The notes beneath the pieces were generated by a model that had not been told where the DNA came from, did not search any database, and saw only the letters and a list, made by a program, of their open reading frames with translations. The translations under genes were made by a program, and so were the position numbers. 64,000 nt of DNA from positions 248,001-312,000 of the forward strand of contig NBIV01000064.1 in the NCBI GenBank assembly GCA_003194525.1, given 5' to 3'. The DNA is from Gracilariopsis chorda. Its lineage: Eukaryota; Rhodophyta; Florideophyceae; Gracilariales; Gracilariaceae. This document shows positions 43,003-53,372 of the stretch, piece by piece (position 1 is the first letter of the stretch; every line of letters starts with the position of its first letter).

Positions 43003-43928
43003 ATGTGCCGCCCGTGTATGCTTGGTAAGGCGCATAAACTTCCGTTCCCTGGCAAGTACGACCGAGCATCAGCCGTAGGTGAGGTGGTAGACTCCGGTAT
43101 ACTGGGACCCCTTGTACCGTCATTCCCACAAAGGTTTCAAGATGCCTCTACCTTCCTTAAAGAACATTCAAGGTATGCACTCTTAGGCTTCATGACCCTT
43201 AAAAATGAAATTGCTGTTGTATTTGATGCAGTTGAGCACAAGTTCTAGCAGCTTGGATGAGTGCCCATTGCGAAAGTGCACTCGGATACTGCCGAAGGGT
43301 ATATTGCGTTGCAGCTGAACCCTGCCAACAACCTTCAAGACACTTCTTTCTCTCCTCCGTATACTGCGGAATACAATGCAATAGCCGAGCGCATCAATCG
43401 CACTATGGAGGAAGCTGCTCGAGCTTTGCTCATACAGGCAAGTCTCCCAGAGTGCTTGTGGCTATAAGCATTAGAGCACGTCATACATGTTCGCAATAGG
43501 GTTTATCACTCAGCAACTGGAAGCAGCCCTTACCTTTTGATGACTGGTTCAAAACCATCCCTGAAGCATGTCAAAGTGTTTGGGTGTGCTGCGTTCGTGC
43601 TTAAGATGAAACCGGATACCAAGTTCGAGTCTCGTGCACTTGAGGGAGTGTATTTGCCGACTCTTGAGCATGGTGTGCATGATGTTTTAGTCAATGATAG
43701 TGATGAGATCCCATGCATTGTAAAGTCTCCGCATGTGACATTTGACGAGTCCAAGCTCCCTGGGGCACCATTTCTGGAACATGCTATGAGTGATGAAGGT
43801 GCGTCAGATGATACTTATGAATGCACAGATCACTCTGAAATCGATACTGAGAGTGTTAGTATGGTTTCTGTGGACAATCCATTCCACATTGAGAGTGATA
43901 CGGAACATATTGAATCCCTTCCTATACC
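43003..43928 (+). pseudogene. A-type integrase fragment
   Basis: Starts inside the integrase zinc region (CRPCMLGKAHKLPFPGKYD) and runs through the catalytic core to the acidic linker before RT (HIESLPIP). In-frame stops lie at 43246 (TAG), 43258 (TGA) and about 43465 (TAA). The first catalytic Asp is changed (VDSGILG for VHSDILG). The fragment ends exactly where LTR-B starts, with ATACC as the last five bases. Confidence 0.85.
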
Positions 43929-44970
43929 TGTTGATGTTAGCACATAGTCGAGTGCCTGGTAGTCCTGGGACATAATGGTGCAACACTTGGAAACAAAGTT
44001 TCATATAACGGAGGGCTGTTTTTGGGGCCTGCTCTACAAAAGCGCATATGCGTGTGTTCTCAAACCCAACGTGAAACGGGCATATGATTGGCTACTACAA
44101 ATACTCATATGCAACGTATTGGTTACAAGTGTTATGCATTCTATGGGTCCTGGGCACGGAACTGGCGACCTGGCATAAGGTGAATGGGCATGGTACTGAA
44201 GAATATGTGTGGCTACATGTGGTTTGCAGGTATAGGGAAGTGTGTCATGTGTGCGGTTGTGCAAGTAAGCACGTGCCATGCACGCAACACAGCTAGGGAT
44301 GTACATGGATGTGGTGGCATGTGTATTTGTGCTTTGTCGTTGTCATGATGATGCGAGGAAGTGTGTATACAGTGCTGCAGCATGCTGGGCCATTGTTGGC
44401 ATGTCCGGTTCACTTATTGTGCGTTGTTGGCTGCTTGGTTCACTTTGTGTGCGTGGTTGCATTGTGTTGTAATGTTGTTATGCCTGGTTGTGCTAAGCTG
44501 TAATCAGTTTGTGCAACCCTTATTGTGTTATGTTTGATTATGATTGGTAGTATTGGGTGTCCCCACTTAGAGCTGTAGGGTTTTCTTGTAGTGGAAGTGC
44601 GAAGTACATGTGCTATATAAGACGCTGAAGTCGCAGTACCAAGTAAACTAGGCCCCAAGCCTGGCAACCTTCACTCTTTATTTTCTTTCTTTCTTTCCTT
44701 TTTCATTTCCGCCGAAGCCCAACTATCGTTTAGATCATCATGTGCAACCCTAATTGTGATATGTTTGATCATGATTGGTAGTATTGGGTGTCCCCACTTA
44801 GTGGTGTAGGGTTTTCTTGTAGTGGTAGTGCGCACTAGAGGTGCTATATAAGACTCTGAAGTTGCAGTACCAAGTAAACTCGCCCCCAAGCCTGGCAACC
44901 TTCACTCTTTATTTTCTTTCTTTCTTTCCTTTTCATTTCCGCCGAAGCCCAACTATCGTTTAGATCATCA
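43929..44970 (+). repeat. B1 5' LTR (LTR-B) with internal tandem duplication
   Basis: Begins TGTTGATGTTAGCAC. It is 1042 bp because the distal 231 bp (44510-44740) is repeated at 44741-44970; without it the length is 811, equal to the LTR-B at 60114. Each repeat carries TATATAAG (44614-44621 and 44845-44852). The core includes GCGCATATGCGT at 44042-44053. Confidence 0.88.
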
Positions 44971-44984
44971 GGTTATGGGCCCAG
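44971..44984 (+). other. B1 primer-binding site (half tRNA-iMet)
   Basis: GGTTATGGGCCCAG, an exact complement of the initiator tRNA anticodon arm, directly after LTR-B. Confidence 0.8.
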
Positions 44985-45083
44985 AGCGTCGATATTTTGC
45001 AGACGTCGCGCTCTTTTGACTTTCTTTCATTCGATTCATCGTCTTGCGCAGATCATCTTTGCGAGTCTTGTGGAAGTATTTGG

Positions 45084-45862
45084 TGTTGGCAGTAGTACCT
45101 GTGCTGTCACTGAAAACCAAATGTTCCGGGGAGCATGGGCTGTTTTAGAGGGTACCTCTGCAAAAGCGCATATGCGCGTGTGCGCGAACCCAACGTGAAC
45201 CTGGCTTCTGATTGGCTACTGCAAATGTACATATGCAACGTGCTGCGTACAAGTGGTATGGCATAACTGGATCGGTTGGACACACCCACGTGTCCAGCTA
45301 CTACAGTGGTCACAGTGTACGTTGTGTGCAGGGGATACTGATGAAGTGGTTGAAACCTGGTACAAGTGGTACAGCAGTGGTTGGTACAATGGTAAGGTGC
45401 GCATGCACTGTCAACAGGTTTACACATGCACGGGTATATTGATGACGTGGGTGTTGTGTGCATTGCCACATGATGACATGGCACTAACACCACAGGTTAC
45501 GTGCCGACTTACCGTGACGTGTTGACTTACCGTGATGTGTTGGCATGTGCTGGCGTGTGTTGGAGTCGTGAATTTGTGCCTTGTCATGGTCATGTGTATG
45601 CACGTAACTATTACAGAACATTGGTGCGTTGGTGTGCATTGGTGTAATGAGGTTGTGCTGAGCTGGCTATGTCATGTTAGATGATGATTGGTAGTACTGA
45701 GTGTCCCTGCTTAGTGGTTTAGGTTTTACTTGTAGTTGGTGTTCCCGCGCAATTCGAGTTTAGAGTGGTATATAAGATATGCCTGAAGGACCTCCAAGTA
45801 AATCCAAGCCAGAGCTGGCGAACTTCCCTTCCATCCCCTCAACTTCCTTTCAACTTTCAACA
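45084..45862 (+). repeat. C2 5' LTR (LTR-C)
   Basis: 779 bp from TGTTGGCAGTAG to TTTCAACA. The palindrome GCGCATATGCGC is at 45166-45177. It differs from the 3' copy at a handful of sites (GAACCTGG versus GAAATTGG near 45198; CGTGCTGCG versus CGTGGTGCG). Confidence 0.93.
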
Positions 45863-45876
45863 GGTTATGGGCCCAG
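45863..45876 (+). other. C2 primer-binding site (half tRNA-iMet)
   Basis: GGTTATGGGCCCAG with no gap after the LTR; exact complement of the initiator tRNA-Met anticodon arm. Confidence 0.82.
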
Positions 45877-47081
45877 CCCCGCTGACCGCTGCCGCTATCC
45901 CTTTCCGTATCGTTCGTCTGTCGCCGCTCTCCCTCACCGCCGTTCATCCGTTTCGCTGTTGTTGCCTCTTTCGTCGTTGCGTCGGGTGTCTTGATCCCAT
46001 TGTTGGTCGGTGTTGGTCATTCTCCTTTGGTTTGCGTTCCTCCCTGAGGGCGTTGGGGTGGTAGTGGTTCGACGTTTACTTGCTATCGTTGTTCAGTTGG
46101 GCCTCCGTTGTTGCCCGTGTTGTCGATCGCTATCTACTTTGTGTGTGACACTCCCTCTATCTTGTGTTTTGGGATCCCCGAGTCGTTTGTCGGGTCGTAT
46201 CCGTGAGGTCGAGTCGGTCTAGTTTCGAAGTCTGGGCTCCGTGATCGTGTGCTCAGCAGTTGTTTGTTTTTCGTGTTTCTTAATCATCATCTGGTGTCCA
46301 GTGCGACGAGCGGTTGATCCGGGTTACTTTGGGTGATTCCAGGTATCCGGGGACGTGAGCCTGGCGGCTTGAACCAAAGCCGGTGTACTGTCGAGCGGCT
46401 TCCCACCGGTCCATTTGGACAGATAACGGTGACGGTCGTTAAGACCTGGTAAGTTCAGCGGGTGCATCCGTGGACGGGGTGCCGTGGCGTACTGCGCTGG
46501 TGCGGGTGATTGAATTATTTGTTTTGATCCTGACTGCGTGTCGGGATTCTTGGGCTGTTGCGAAGGTATTCCATAACGAGCTTTTGATCCGTGCATCTGA
46601 CCCTTGGGCGTTTGTGCGGGGAGGCGACGTGGCGTAGGCTGACCTCCTTCTTAGGATCAGGCCGCGTGTGACCTTAAGTGGTTGCGCGTTAGCAGCGTAC
46701 TTTGGTTGCCATAGTAGCTTCAGTTGCGAGGTCGCGCAAGTTCTTGCAAGAGGCCAGAGAGGGTTATACTTGGTGAAGGCATATCTTGGGTCATTAACCA
46801 TCCTCTGGAAGCCTCGTAGAGAGCGACGCATCTTCTCCTTAGACGTAGGAGAGGGAAGACAGAAGAAGACGTCTTGTACCCGGAGCATCTCCGGGGGCCA
46901 GGGGTCCGACACCCTAGGGTAGCGGAGGTAGTTTCTCCCGTCAGTGCGCCCAAATTTGAAGTTTTGTTGTTGTTGTTGTCGTTGTTTTTGTTGTTATTGT
47001 TGTCGTTGTTGCCATTTTTGTACTACTTAAGTGCCGTAGGTCTTTCATCGCACCTGTGCTGTTTGTTGACATCTACCAAGC
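45877..47081 (+). other. C2 leader
   Basis: 1.2 kb with no credible ORF. The structured element is at 46879-46951 (hairpins CCCGGA/TCCGGG, AGGG/CCCT, GGAG/CTCC). It is followed by a GTT-rich simple repeat at about 46959-47013 before the gag start. Confidence 0.7.
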
Positions 47082-50000
47082 ATGGATCCATTCGGTGGCA
47101 TCAAGATTGAAAAGTTGGGCGAGGATAACTTCAATGTATGGGAGCAAAAGGTTGAGTTGCTGCTTGCACTCAAGGACCTTGATGACCATCTTGAATCAAC
47201 CAGGCCTACGGACGATGACGAGTTGTCAGCATGGAAGAAGAAAGACGCCAAGGCCAGGGCTGTTATTGGTCTCAGCATCGGTGATGAGCATTTGGACCAT
47301 GTGAGGGATACCGAGAATGCTGCGGAAATGTGGAAAGCCATTTGCGATGTGTTCCAGCGTAAAACGCTGCTCAACCGAATCAATGCAAGACGTGCCTTCT
47401 ACACAGCCAAGATGCGAGATGATGAGAAAATGTTACACTTCATCAATCGTGTTCGTCATCTTGCATCGGATCTGAAGAGCATGGACGTAGTGGTTGAGGA
47501 GGAAGACATCGCTATGGCAATCCTATGTGGGCTACCAGACCGCTTCGAACACCTCATTGTCGCTATTGACACCACGATTGGTGATTGCAAACTAGATTTA
47601 GAGTTTGTGAAGAGTCGTTTGCTGCAAGAGGAACAGCAAATGAACGATCGTGCCAAGGAGGAGTCCGGAAGTGACACGGCTTTGGTCGGTGCGCAGTCAC
47701 GAAAGAAGTCCATGGTGTGCTACTACTGTGGTAAGAAGGGGCATATCCAGAGAAACTGTTTCAAGAGAAAACGTGACGAAGCTAGCAAAGAGCAGAGTGC
47801 TGCCGCAAACCCAGCTGTGCAGACCGATCTCGGCAACGAGAAACGAGGATGTAACAGTGACTCTGACTTTTTTTGTCTCATTGCGACAGGTTCTGTGGAA
47901 GAAAGTATCAGTGACTGGATCATTGACTCTGGTGCCACCGCCCATATGACGTATGACGAGTCCATGTTTGACAGTTATAGCAAAAGAGAGTCTGCCGGTG
48001 TGAGTATCGGCAATGACTCGAAGCTGGAGTCTCTTGGTCATGGCAGTGTCCACCTCGATCTCGCTGTTGAAGGGCGTAAGAGCAAGTGCCGGTTGGGTGA
48101 AGTAGTGCACGTACCGAATCTAAGGTATCATCTGCTGTCAGTATCTGCGATGTGTGACCTGGGTGCGCGAGTGGTGTTTGACAAAACCAAAGTATGTGTA
48201 TACAAAGGCAACACCATGATCGCCCAGGGCCGTCGCATCAAAGGACTGTACTACCTATGTACCGCGATTGAAGTACCAGAAGACATGGACAACGCCTTTG
48301 TGACTGACCTGTCACTATGGCATGCTCGAATGGCTCATGTGAATGTGGATGGTATCAAACATATGGCTCGTAACGGTGTTGTGTCAGGGCTGAATGTGGA
48401 CTTGAATCAATCGATGGATGTGTGTGACTCTTGTGTAGTGGGAAAATCTACACGTGCTCCAACTCCCAAGCAAGGGGGGGAACGGGCTTTGCACCCATTG
48501 GACCTAGTGCATTCGGACATTTGTGGTCCAATCCAAGTAGGTTCCTTGGGAGGTTCACGCTACTTCGTCACATTCATCGATGATCACTCCCGTTTTTGCT
48601 TCTTGTACATGCTCAAGACCAAGGATGAGGTGTTCCACGTGTTCGTGAAGTGGCTCAAGATGGTTCAAAATCAGAGTGACCGACATGTGAAAACCATCAC
48701 CGCACCTGAGTCTGTGCTACATGCGTTACGCACAGACAATGCTGGTGAATATGTGTCAAAGAAGTTTTCACAAGAGCTTGAACGTCACGGTATTGAACAT
48801 CAGCGAACGGTGCCTTACAATCCACATCAGAATGGTCTGGCCGAACGGTTCAACCGAACACTCATGGACTTGGTGAGATCGATGCTGCATCACAAGAAAC
48901 TGCCAAAGAGCTTCTGGGCTGAAGCATTGAACGTTGCGGTGTATGTGCGCAATCGAGTCACCTGCAAGGCCCTTCCGAGTGACGTGACACCGCTCGAGAT
49001 GTGGAGTGGATATGAACCTGACTTGAGCAATCTGCGTGTGTTCGGTAGCCGGTGCTGGTACAAAGTGGTGGACCACAAGCTGAAGAAGCTGGAGCAACGT
49101 GCCGTGGAGGCGATCTTTATTGGGTACACATCTGGATCGAACGGTTATAAACTGTGGGATGCGCAAAAGAAGAAGGTGGTTGTGTCGAGAGATGTGAGGT
49201 TTGACGAATGTAGTAGTTCAGATCAAGGTACTGACCACGTTGATGAAGACGACTATGCTGAGATCGACATCTCGGACAAGCCGAAATCAAACATCACCTC
49301 CACCTCTACTAAACCCACCGATGCTGCCCAAGTTGAACCAGCTGCACCAGATACTCCACCAGAAGAAGCTTCAGGCAGTGGCCACGATGAGCCCACAGCT
49401 GAGACAGAAGTTGAGCCAGACGTACCAGATCCTCCACCACTTCGGAGATCCACTCGTGAGCGTAGAGTGCCTACCTCGTGGTGGCGCGGCACTGCCCTAC
49501 TCACTGCCAGTGCTGACGTCCCATCCTCATACTCCGATGCGGTGTCACGTCCTGATTCAAAAGCGTGGACCAAGGCCATGAACAGTGAGTACGAGTCTCT
49601 GATGGAGCATGACACATGGGAGTTAGTGCCAAGGCCAGCTGACAGCAACGTGATATCATCCAAGTGGGTATTTGTGCAAAAATATGAGGCTGGCGACAAC
49701 GATGAACCGACAGTGAGGTACAAGGCTCGTGTGGTGGCTCAAGGGTTTCTGCAGATCGAAGGTGTAGACTTCTCCGAGATGTATGCACCAGTGGTCAAAT
49801 CCACATCCATTAGAATGATTCTGTCCATTGTAGCAGTGCAGGACTATCATCTGCACCAGATGGATGTGAAGACTGCATTCTCGAATGGCGACCTGGAAGA
49901 GACTGTGTACATGGAGCAGCCGGACGGATTCATCAAACCTGGGAACGAGGACTTGGTATGCCTTCTCAAGAAAGCCATCTATGGGCTACGACAGGCATCA

Positions 50001-51107
50001 AGGCAGTGGTTTGCAAAGATGTACTTGTTCCTCGTTGGTTGGATGGGTCTGAAGCCAAACGTCGCAGACGAGTGCGTCTACACCGGAGAGGTACTGGGAG
50101 CGCTTGTGATCATTGCTCTTTATGTGGACGACTTGCTCATTGCGAGTCCAAGTATGGAGACAATGAATCGCGTAAAGCGTGAACTGTCAAAACGTTTTCA
50201 GATGAAGGATCTCAGTGAAGCGCGCATGGTATTTGGGTTCGAGATCCATCGTGATCGATCCAAAAGACAGCTGTACCTGACACAGTCTGCATACACGCGT
50301 AAGGTCTTAGAACGTTTTGGCATGTTGCAGTGCAAACCAATGGACACTCCCATGGACTCCGGTGCTGACCTCACTAAGGTAGAAGAGCCTCTGACGAACA
50401 TCCCGTATCGCCAGGTGATCGGTTGTCTGATGTATCTCTCTGTTGGCACTCGACCGGACATCTCGTTTGCAGTGTCCAAGCTAGCCAAGTATGTCGAGAA
50501 ACTTGGAGAGACTCATTGGAAAGCGGTCAAGCGTGTTCTGCGTTACCTCAATCGCACTCGCTCCCTCGGACTTACTTATGGCACCACGACTGATACTCAG
50601 CTGTATGGATACGTAGACTCTGACTGGGCAGGTGATACATCCAACCGCAAGTCCACCAGTGGGTATGTGTTCATGATGTGCGGTGCTCCTGTGTCTTGGA
50701 GCTCGCGCCAACAGGAAGTAGTTGCATTGTCTAGCGCTGAGGCTGAGTATGTGAGTCTGTGCAGTGGGACGAAGGAAGCGATCTGGCTGAGACGACTGTG
50801 GAGTGGCATTGGCAACGCAAGTGGACTACACGTGGATGAGTCAGTGACGCTAATGGTTGAGCCCACAACTGTGTACGTGGACAACCAAGGTTGCATCGAC
50901 CTTGCTCGAAATGGAGTTGTGAACAAGCGTACTAAGCACATTGATATTCGCTTTCACTTCACCAGAGAGGCTCTACGCGACAAAGCCGTCCAGTTGCAGT
51001 ATTGTTCCACGGAAGACATGGTTGCCGATATGCTGACGAAAGCGCTCGGTCGAGTTAAGCTGGCAAGGTTCCGAGGTGACTGTGGCTTGCTCCCCTTAGA
51101 CCTTTGA
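47082..51107 (+). CDS. C2 Gag-Pol polyprotein, intact
   Basis: 1341 residues in one frame, the usual Ty1/copia plan. Gag occupies about 1-240 with a UBN2/retrotran_gag-like fold (DDHLESTRPTDDDELSAW) and the zinc knuckle CYYCGKKGHIQRNC at 213-226. The aspartic protease has DSGATAHM at 282-289. Integrase has its HHCC region at about 408-460 and catalytic D479, D552 and E588 (D-D-35-E, in VHSDICG, RTDNAGEY and LAERFNR). RT spans about 790-1040 with MDVKTAF and LYVDDLLIAS (YVDD 1014-1017). RNase H follows with VDSDWAGD (D1179), SSAEAEY and DNQGCIDL. All catalytic residues I can check are present, so this copy could be autonomous. The start is the only ATG after the leader; the stop lies 20 bp before the 3' LTR. 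Confidence 0.95.
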   Translation: MDPFGGIKIEKLGEDNFNVWEQKVELLLALKDLDDHLESTRPTDDDELSAWKKKDAKARAVIGLSIGDEHLDHVRDTENAAEMWKAICDVFQRKTLLNRINARRAFYTAKMRDDEKMLHFINRVRHLASDLKSMDVVVEEEDIAMAILCGLPDRFEHLIVAIDTTIGDCKLDLEFVKSRLLQEEQQMNDRAKEESGSDTALVGAQSRKKSMVCYYCGKKGHIQRNCFKRKRDEASKEQSAAANPAVQTDLGNEKRGCNSDSDFFCLIATGSVEESISDWIIDSGATAHMTYDESMFDSYSKRESAGVSIGNDSKLESLGHGSVHLDLAVEGRKSKCRLGEVVHVPNLRYHLLSVSAMCDLGARVVFDKTKVCVYKGNTMIAQGRRIKGLYYLCTAIEVPEDMDNAFVTDLSLWHARMAHVNVDGIKHMARNGVVSGLNVDLNQSMDVCDSCVVGKSTRAPTPKQGGERALHPLDLVHSDICGPIQVGSLGGSRYFVTFIDDHSRFCFLYMLKTKDEVFHVFVKWLKMVQNQSDRHVKTITAPESVLHALRTDNAGEYVSKKFSQELERHGIEHQRTVPYNPHQNGLAERFNRTLMDLVRSMLHHKKLPKSFWAEALNVAVYVRNRVTCKALPSDVTPLEMWSGYEPDLSNLRVFGSRCWYKVVDHKLKKLEQRAVEAIFIGYTSGSNGYKLWDAQKKKVVVSRDVRFDECSSSDQGTDHVDEDDYAEIDISDKPKSNITSTSTKPTDAAQVEPAAPDTPPEEASGSGHDEPTAETEVEPDVPDPPPLRRSTRERRVPTSWWRGTALLTASADVPSSYSDAVSRPDSKAWTKAMNSEYESLMEHDTWELVPRPADSNVISSKWVFVQKYEAGDNDEPTVRYKARVVAQGFLQIEGVDFSEMYAPVVKSTSIRMILSIVAVQDYHLHQMDVKTAFSNGDLEETVYMEQPDGFIKPGNEDLVCLLKKAIYGLRQASRQWFAKMYLFLVGWMGLKPNVADECVYTGEVLGALVIIALYVDDLLIASPSMETMNRVKRELSKRFQMKDLSEARMVFGFEIHRDRSKRQLYLTQSAYTRKVLERFGMLQCKPMDTPMDSGADLTKVEEPLTNIPYRQVIGCLMYLSVGTRPDISFAVSKLAKYVEKLGETHWKAVKRVLRYLNRTRSLGLTYGTTTDTQLYGYVDSDWAGDTSNRKSTSGYVFMMCGAPVSWSSRQQEVVALSSAEAEYVSLCSGTKEAIWLRRLWSGIGNASGLHVDESVTLMVEPTTVYVDNQGCIDLARNGVVNKRTKHIDIRFHFTREALRDKAVQLQYCSTEDMVADMLTKALGRVKLARFRGDCGLLPLDL

Positions 51108-51127
51108 AGTCAGTGACAGAAGGGGGG

Positions 51128-52690
51128 TGTTGGCAGTAGTACCTGTGCTGTCACTGAAAACCAAATGTTCCGGGGAGCATGGGCTGTTTTAGAGGGTACC
51201 TCTGCAAAAGCGCATATGCGCGTGTGCGCGAACCCAACGTGAAATTGGCTTCTGATTGGCTACTGCAAATGTACATATGCAACGTGGTGCGTACAAGTGG
51301 TATGGCATAACTGGATCGGTTGGACACACCCACGTGTCCAGCTACTACAGTGGTCACAGTGTACGTTGTGTGCAGGGGATACTGATGAAGTGGTTGACAC
51401 CTGGTACAAGTGGTACAGCAGTGGTTGGTACAATGGTAAGGTGCGCATGCACTGTCAACAGGTTTACACATGCACGGGTATATTGATGACGTGGGTGTTG
51501 TGTGCATTGCCACATGATGACATGGCACTAACACCACAGGTTACGTGCCGACTTACCGTGACGTGTTGACTTACCGTGACGTGTTGGCTGTTGAAAGTTG
51601 AAAGGAAGTTGAGGGGATGGAAGGGAAGTTCGCCAGCTCTAGCTTGGATTTACTTGGAGGTCCTTCAGGCACATCTTATATACCACTCTAAACTCGAATT
51701 GCGCGGGAACACCAACTACAAGTAAAACCTAAACCACTAAGCAGGGACACTCAATACTACCAATCATCATCTAACATGACATAGCCAGCTCAGCACAACC
51801 TCATTACACCAACGCACACCAACGCACCAATGTTCTGTAATAGTTACGTGCATACACATGACCATGACAAGGCACAAATTCACGACTCCAACACACGCCA
51901 GCACATGCCAACACATCACGGTAAGTCAACACGTCACGGTAAGTCGGCACGTAACCTGTGGTGTTAGTGCCATGTCATCATGTGGCGATGCACACAACAC
52001 CCACGTCATCAATATACCCGTGCATGTGTAAACCTGTTGACAGTGCATGCGCACCTTACCATTGTACCAACCACTGCTGTACCACTTGTACCAGGTGTCA
52101 ACCACTTCATCAGTATCCCCTGCACACAACGTACACTGTGACCACTGTAGTAGCTGGACACGTGGGTGTGTCCAACCGATCCAGTTATGCCATACCACTT
52201 GTACGCACCACGTTGCATATGTACATTTGCAGTAGCCAATCAGAAGCCAGTTTCACGTTGGGTTCGCGCACACGCGCATATGCGCTTTTGCAGAGGTACC
52301 CTCTAAAACAGCCCATGCTCCCCGGAACATTTGGTTTTCAGTGACAGCACAGGTACTACTGCCAACATTGGCATGTGCTGGCGTGTGTTGGGGTCGTGAA
52401 TTTGTGCCTTGTCATGGTCATGTGTATGCACGTAACTATTACAGAACATTGGTGCGTTGGTGTGCGTTGATGTAATGAGCTTGTGCTGAGCTGGCTATGT
52501 CATGTTAGATGATGTTTGGTAGTATTGAGTGTCCCTGCTTAGTGGTTTAGGTTTTACTTGTAGTTGGTGTTCCCGCGCAATTCGAGTTTAGAGTGGTATA
52601 TAAGATGTGCCTGAAGGACCTCCAAGTAAATCCAAGCCAGAGCTGGCGAACTTCCCTTCCATCCCCTCAACTTCCTTTCAACTTTCAACA
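51128..52690 (+). repeat. C2 3' LTR, split by a solo LTR
   Basis: Segments 51128-51588 and 52373-52690 together give 779 bp, the exact LTR-C length. The polypurine tract AGAAGGGGGG precedes it at 51118-51127. The palindrome is at 51210-51221. Confidence 0.93.
51589..52367 (-). repeat. Solo LTR-C, inverted, TSD TTGGC
   Basis: 779 bp, complete from its TG to its CA terminus in reverse orientation, flanked by TTGGC at 51584-51588 and 52368-52372. No internal element sequence is attached, so it is the product of LTR-LTR recombination after an insertion into the C2 3' LTR. The palindrome is at 52274-52285. Confidence 0.94.
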
Positions 52691-52695
52691 TTTGG

Positions 52696-53372
52696 TGCTG
52701 TGGTGAAAGTAGGCAAAGCGTTCAGAGACACCTTCTCTGGTAAGCCGACCTGCGCCTGTTCCGAGTCCGGCTCCATTGCTTCAGCGCACAAGGAAGACCG
52801 CGCTATTTTCTTGCAAGTGTCTAGCAGGGGTTAACTGGTGAACGCTTATCGCGACAGCTACTAACCTCTCTGGGACGACACGTACGGATTGTAAAGCCCC
52901 TCGTTCTGAAGTGCGCAGAACAGGGTAGGTCAAGAAGAATTTCGTACCTCACCTGGAGAGAGTTACCAGGGTCCAGGGGTTCAAGCCTTAGGGTAGCGGA
53001 GGTAGTTTCTCCCGTGAGTGCGCCCGCCTTTACGAAGTTATTTTCATTTCCGAGTTTGCTTCAGAGCTACTCGTGACTATACTCCGGGCGTAGAGGACCC
53101 GACCTCCGCCTGTGATTCACGTACCAGACGCGTCTGGACGAGCGTTGAGACTTGGTTACACGGTCTCCGCTGGCGCCCTCGCTGTTGAGTGTTGAGATAC
53201 TACGCTCCAGTTCCCTCCTCATAGTGTGACATCAGCTGCAAGTCAATAGCTGTATCGCGATCAGGCATTCATATTAGCTTTTCGTCAACTTTCTAAGCTT
53301 CGAGTCCCTCACTCTGCTTCATTTTCATTTCAATTGGTTAAATTTTTTGGGGTTTGATCTCCTTCCGGAACA
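52696..53372 (+). other. B1 leader, right part
   Basis: Continues the B1 leader from 45083 across the C2 insertion. It matches the B2 leader at about 61035-61717. The three-hairpin element is at 52952-53026, ending in AGTGCGCCCG. No gene is seen before the gag ATG at 53373. Confidence 0.75.

Larger units (their letters stand above)
45084..52690 (+). mobile_element. Copia element C2, complete and coding-competent, TSD TTTGG
   Basis: Both LTRs, primer site, leader, one uninterrupted polyprotein and a polypurine tract. Flanked by TTTGG (45079-45083 and 52691-52695) inside the leader of B1. The 3' LTR is split by an inverted solo LTR-C. The element itself would be about 6.8 kb without that insertion. 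Confidence 0.95.
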
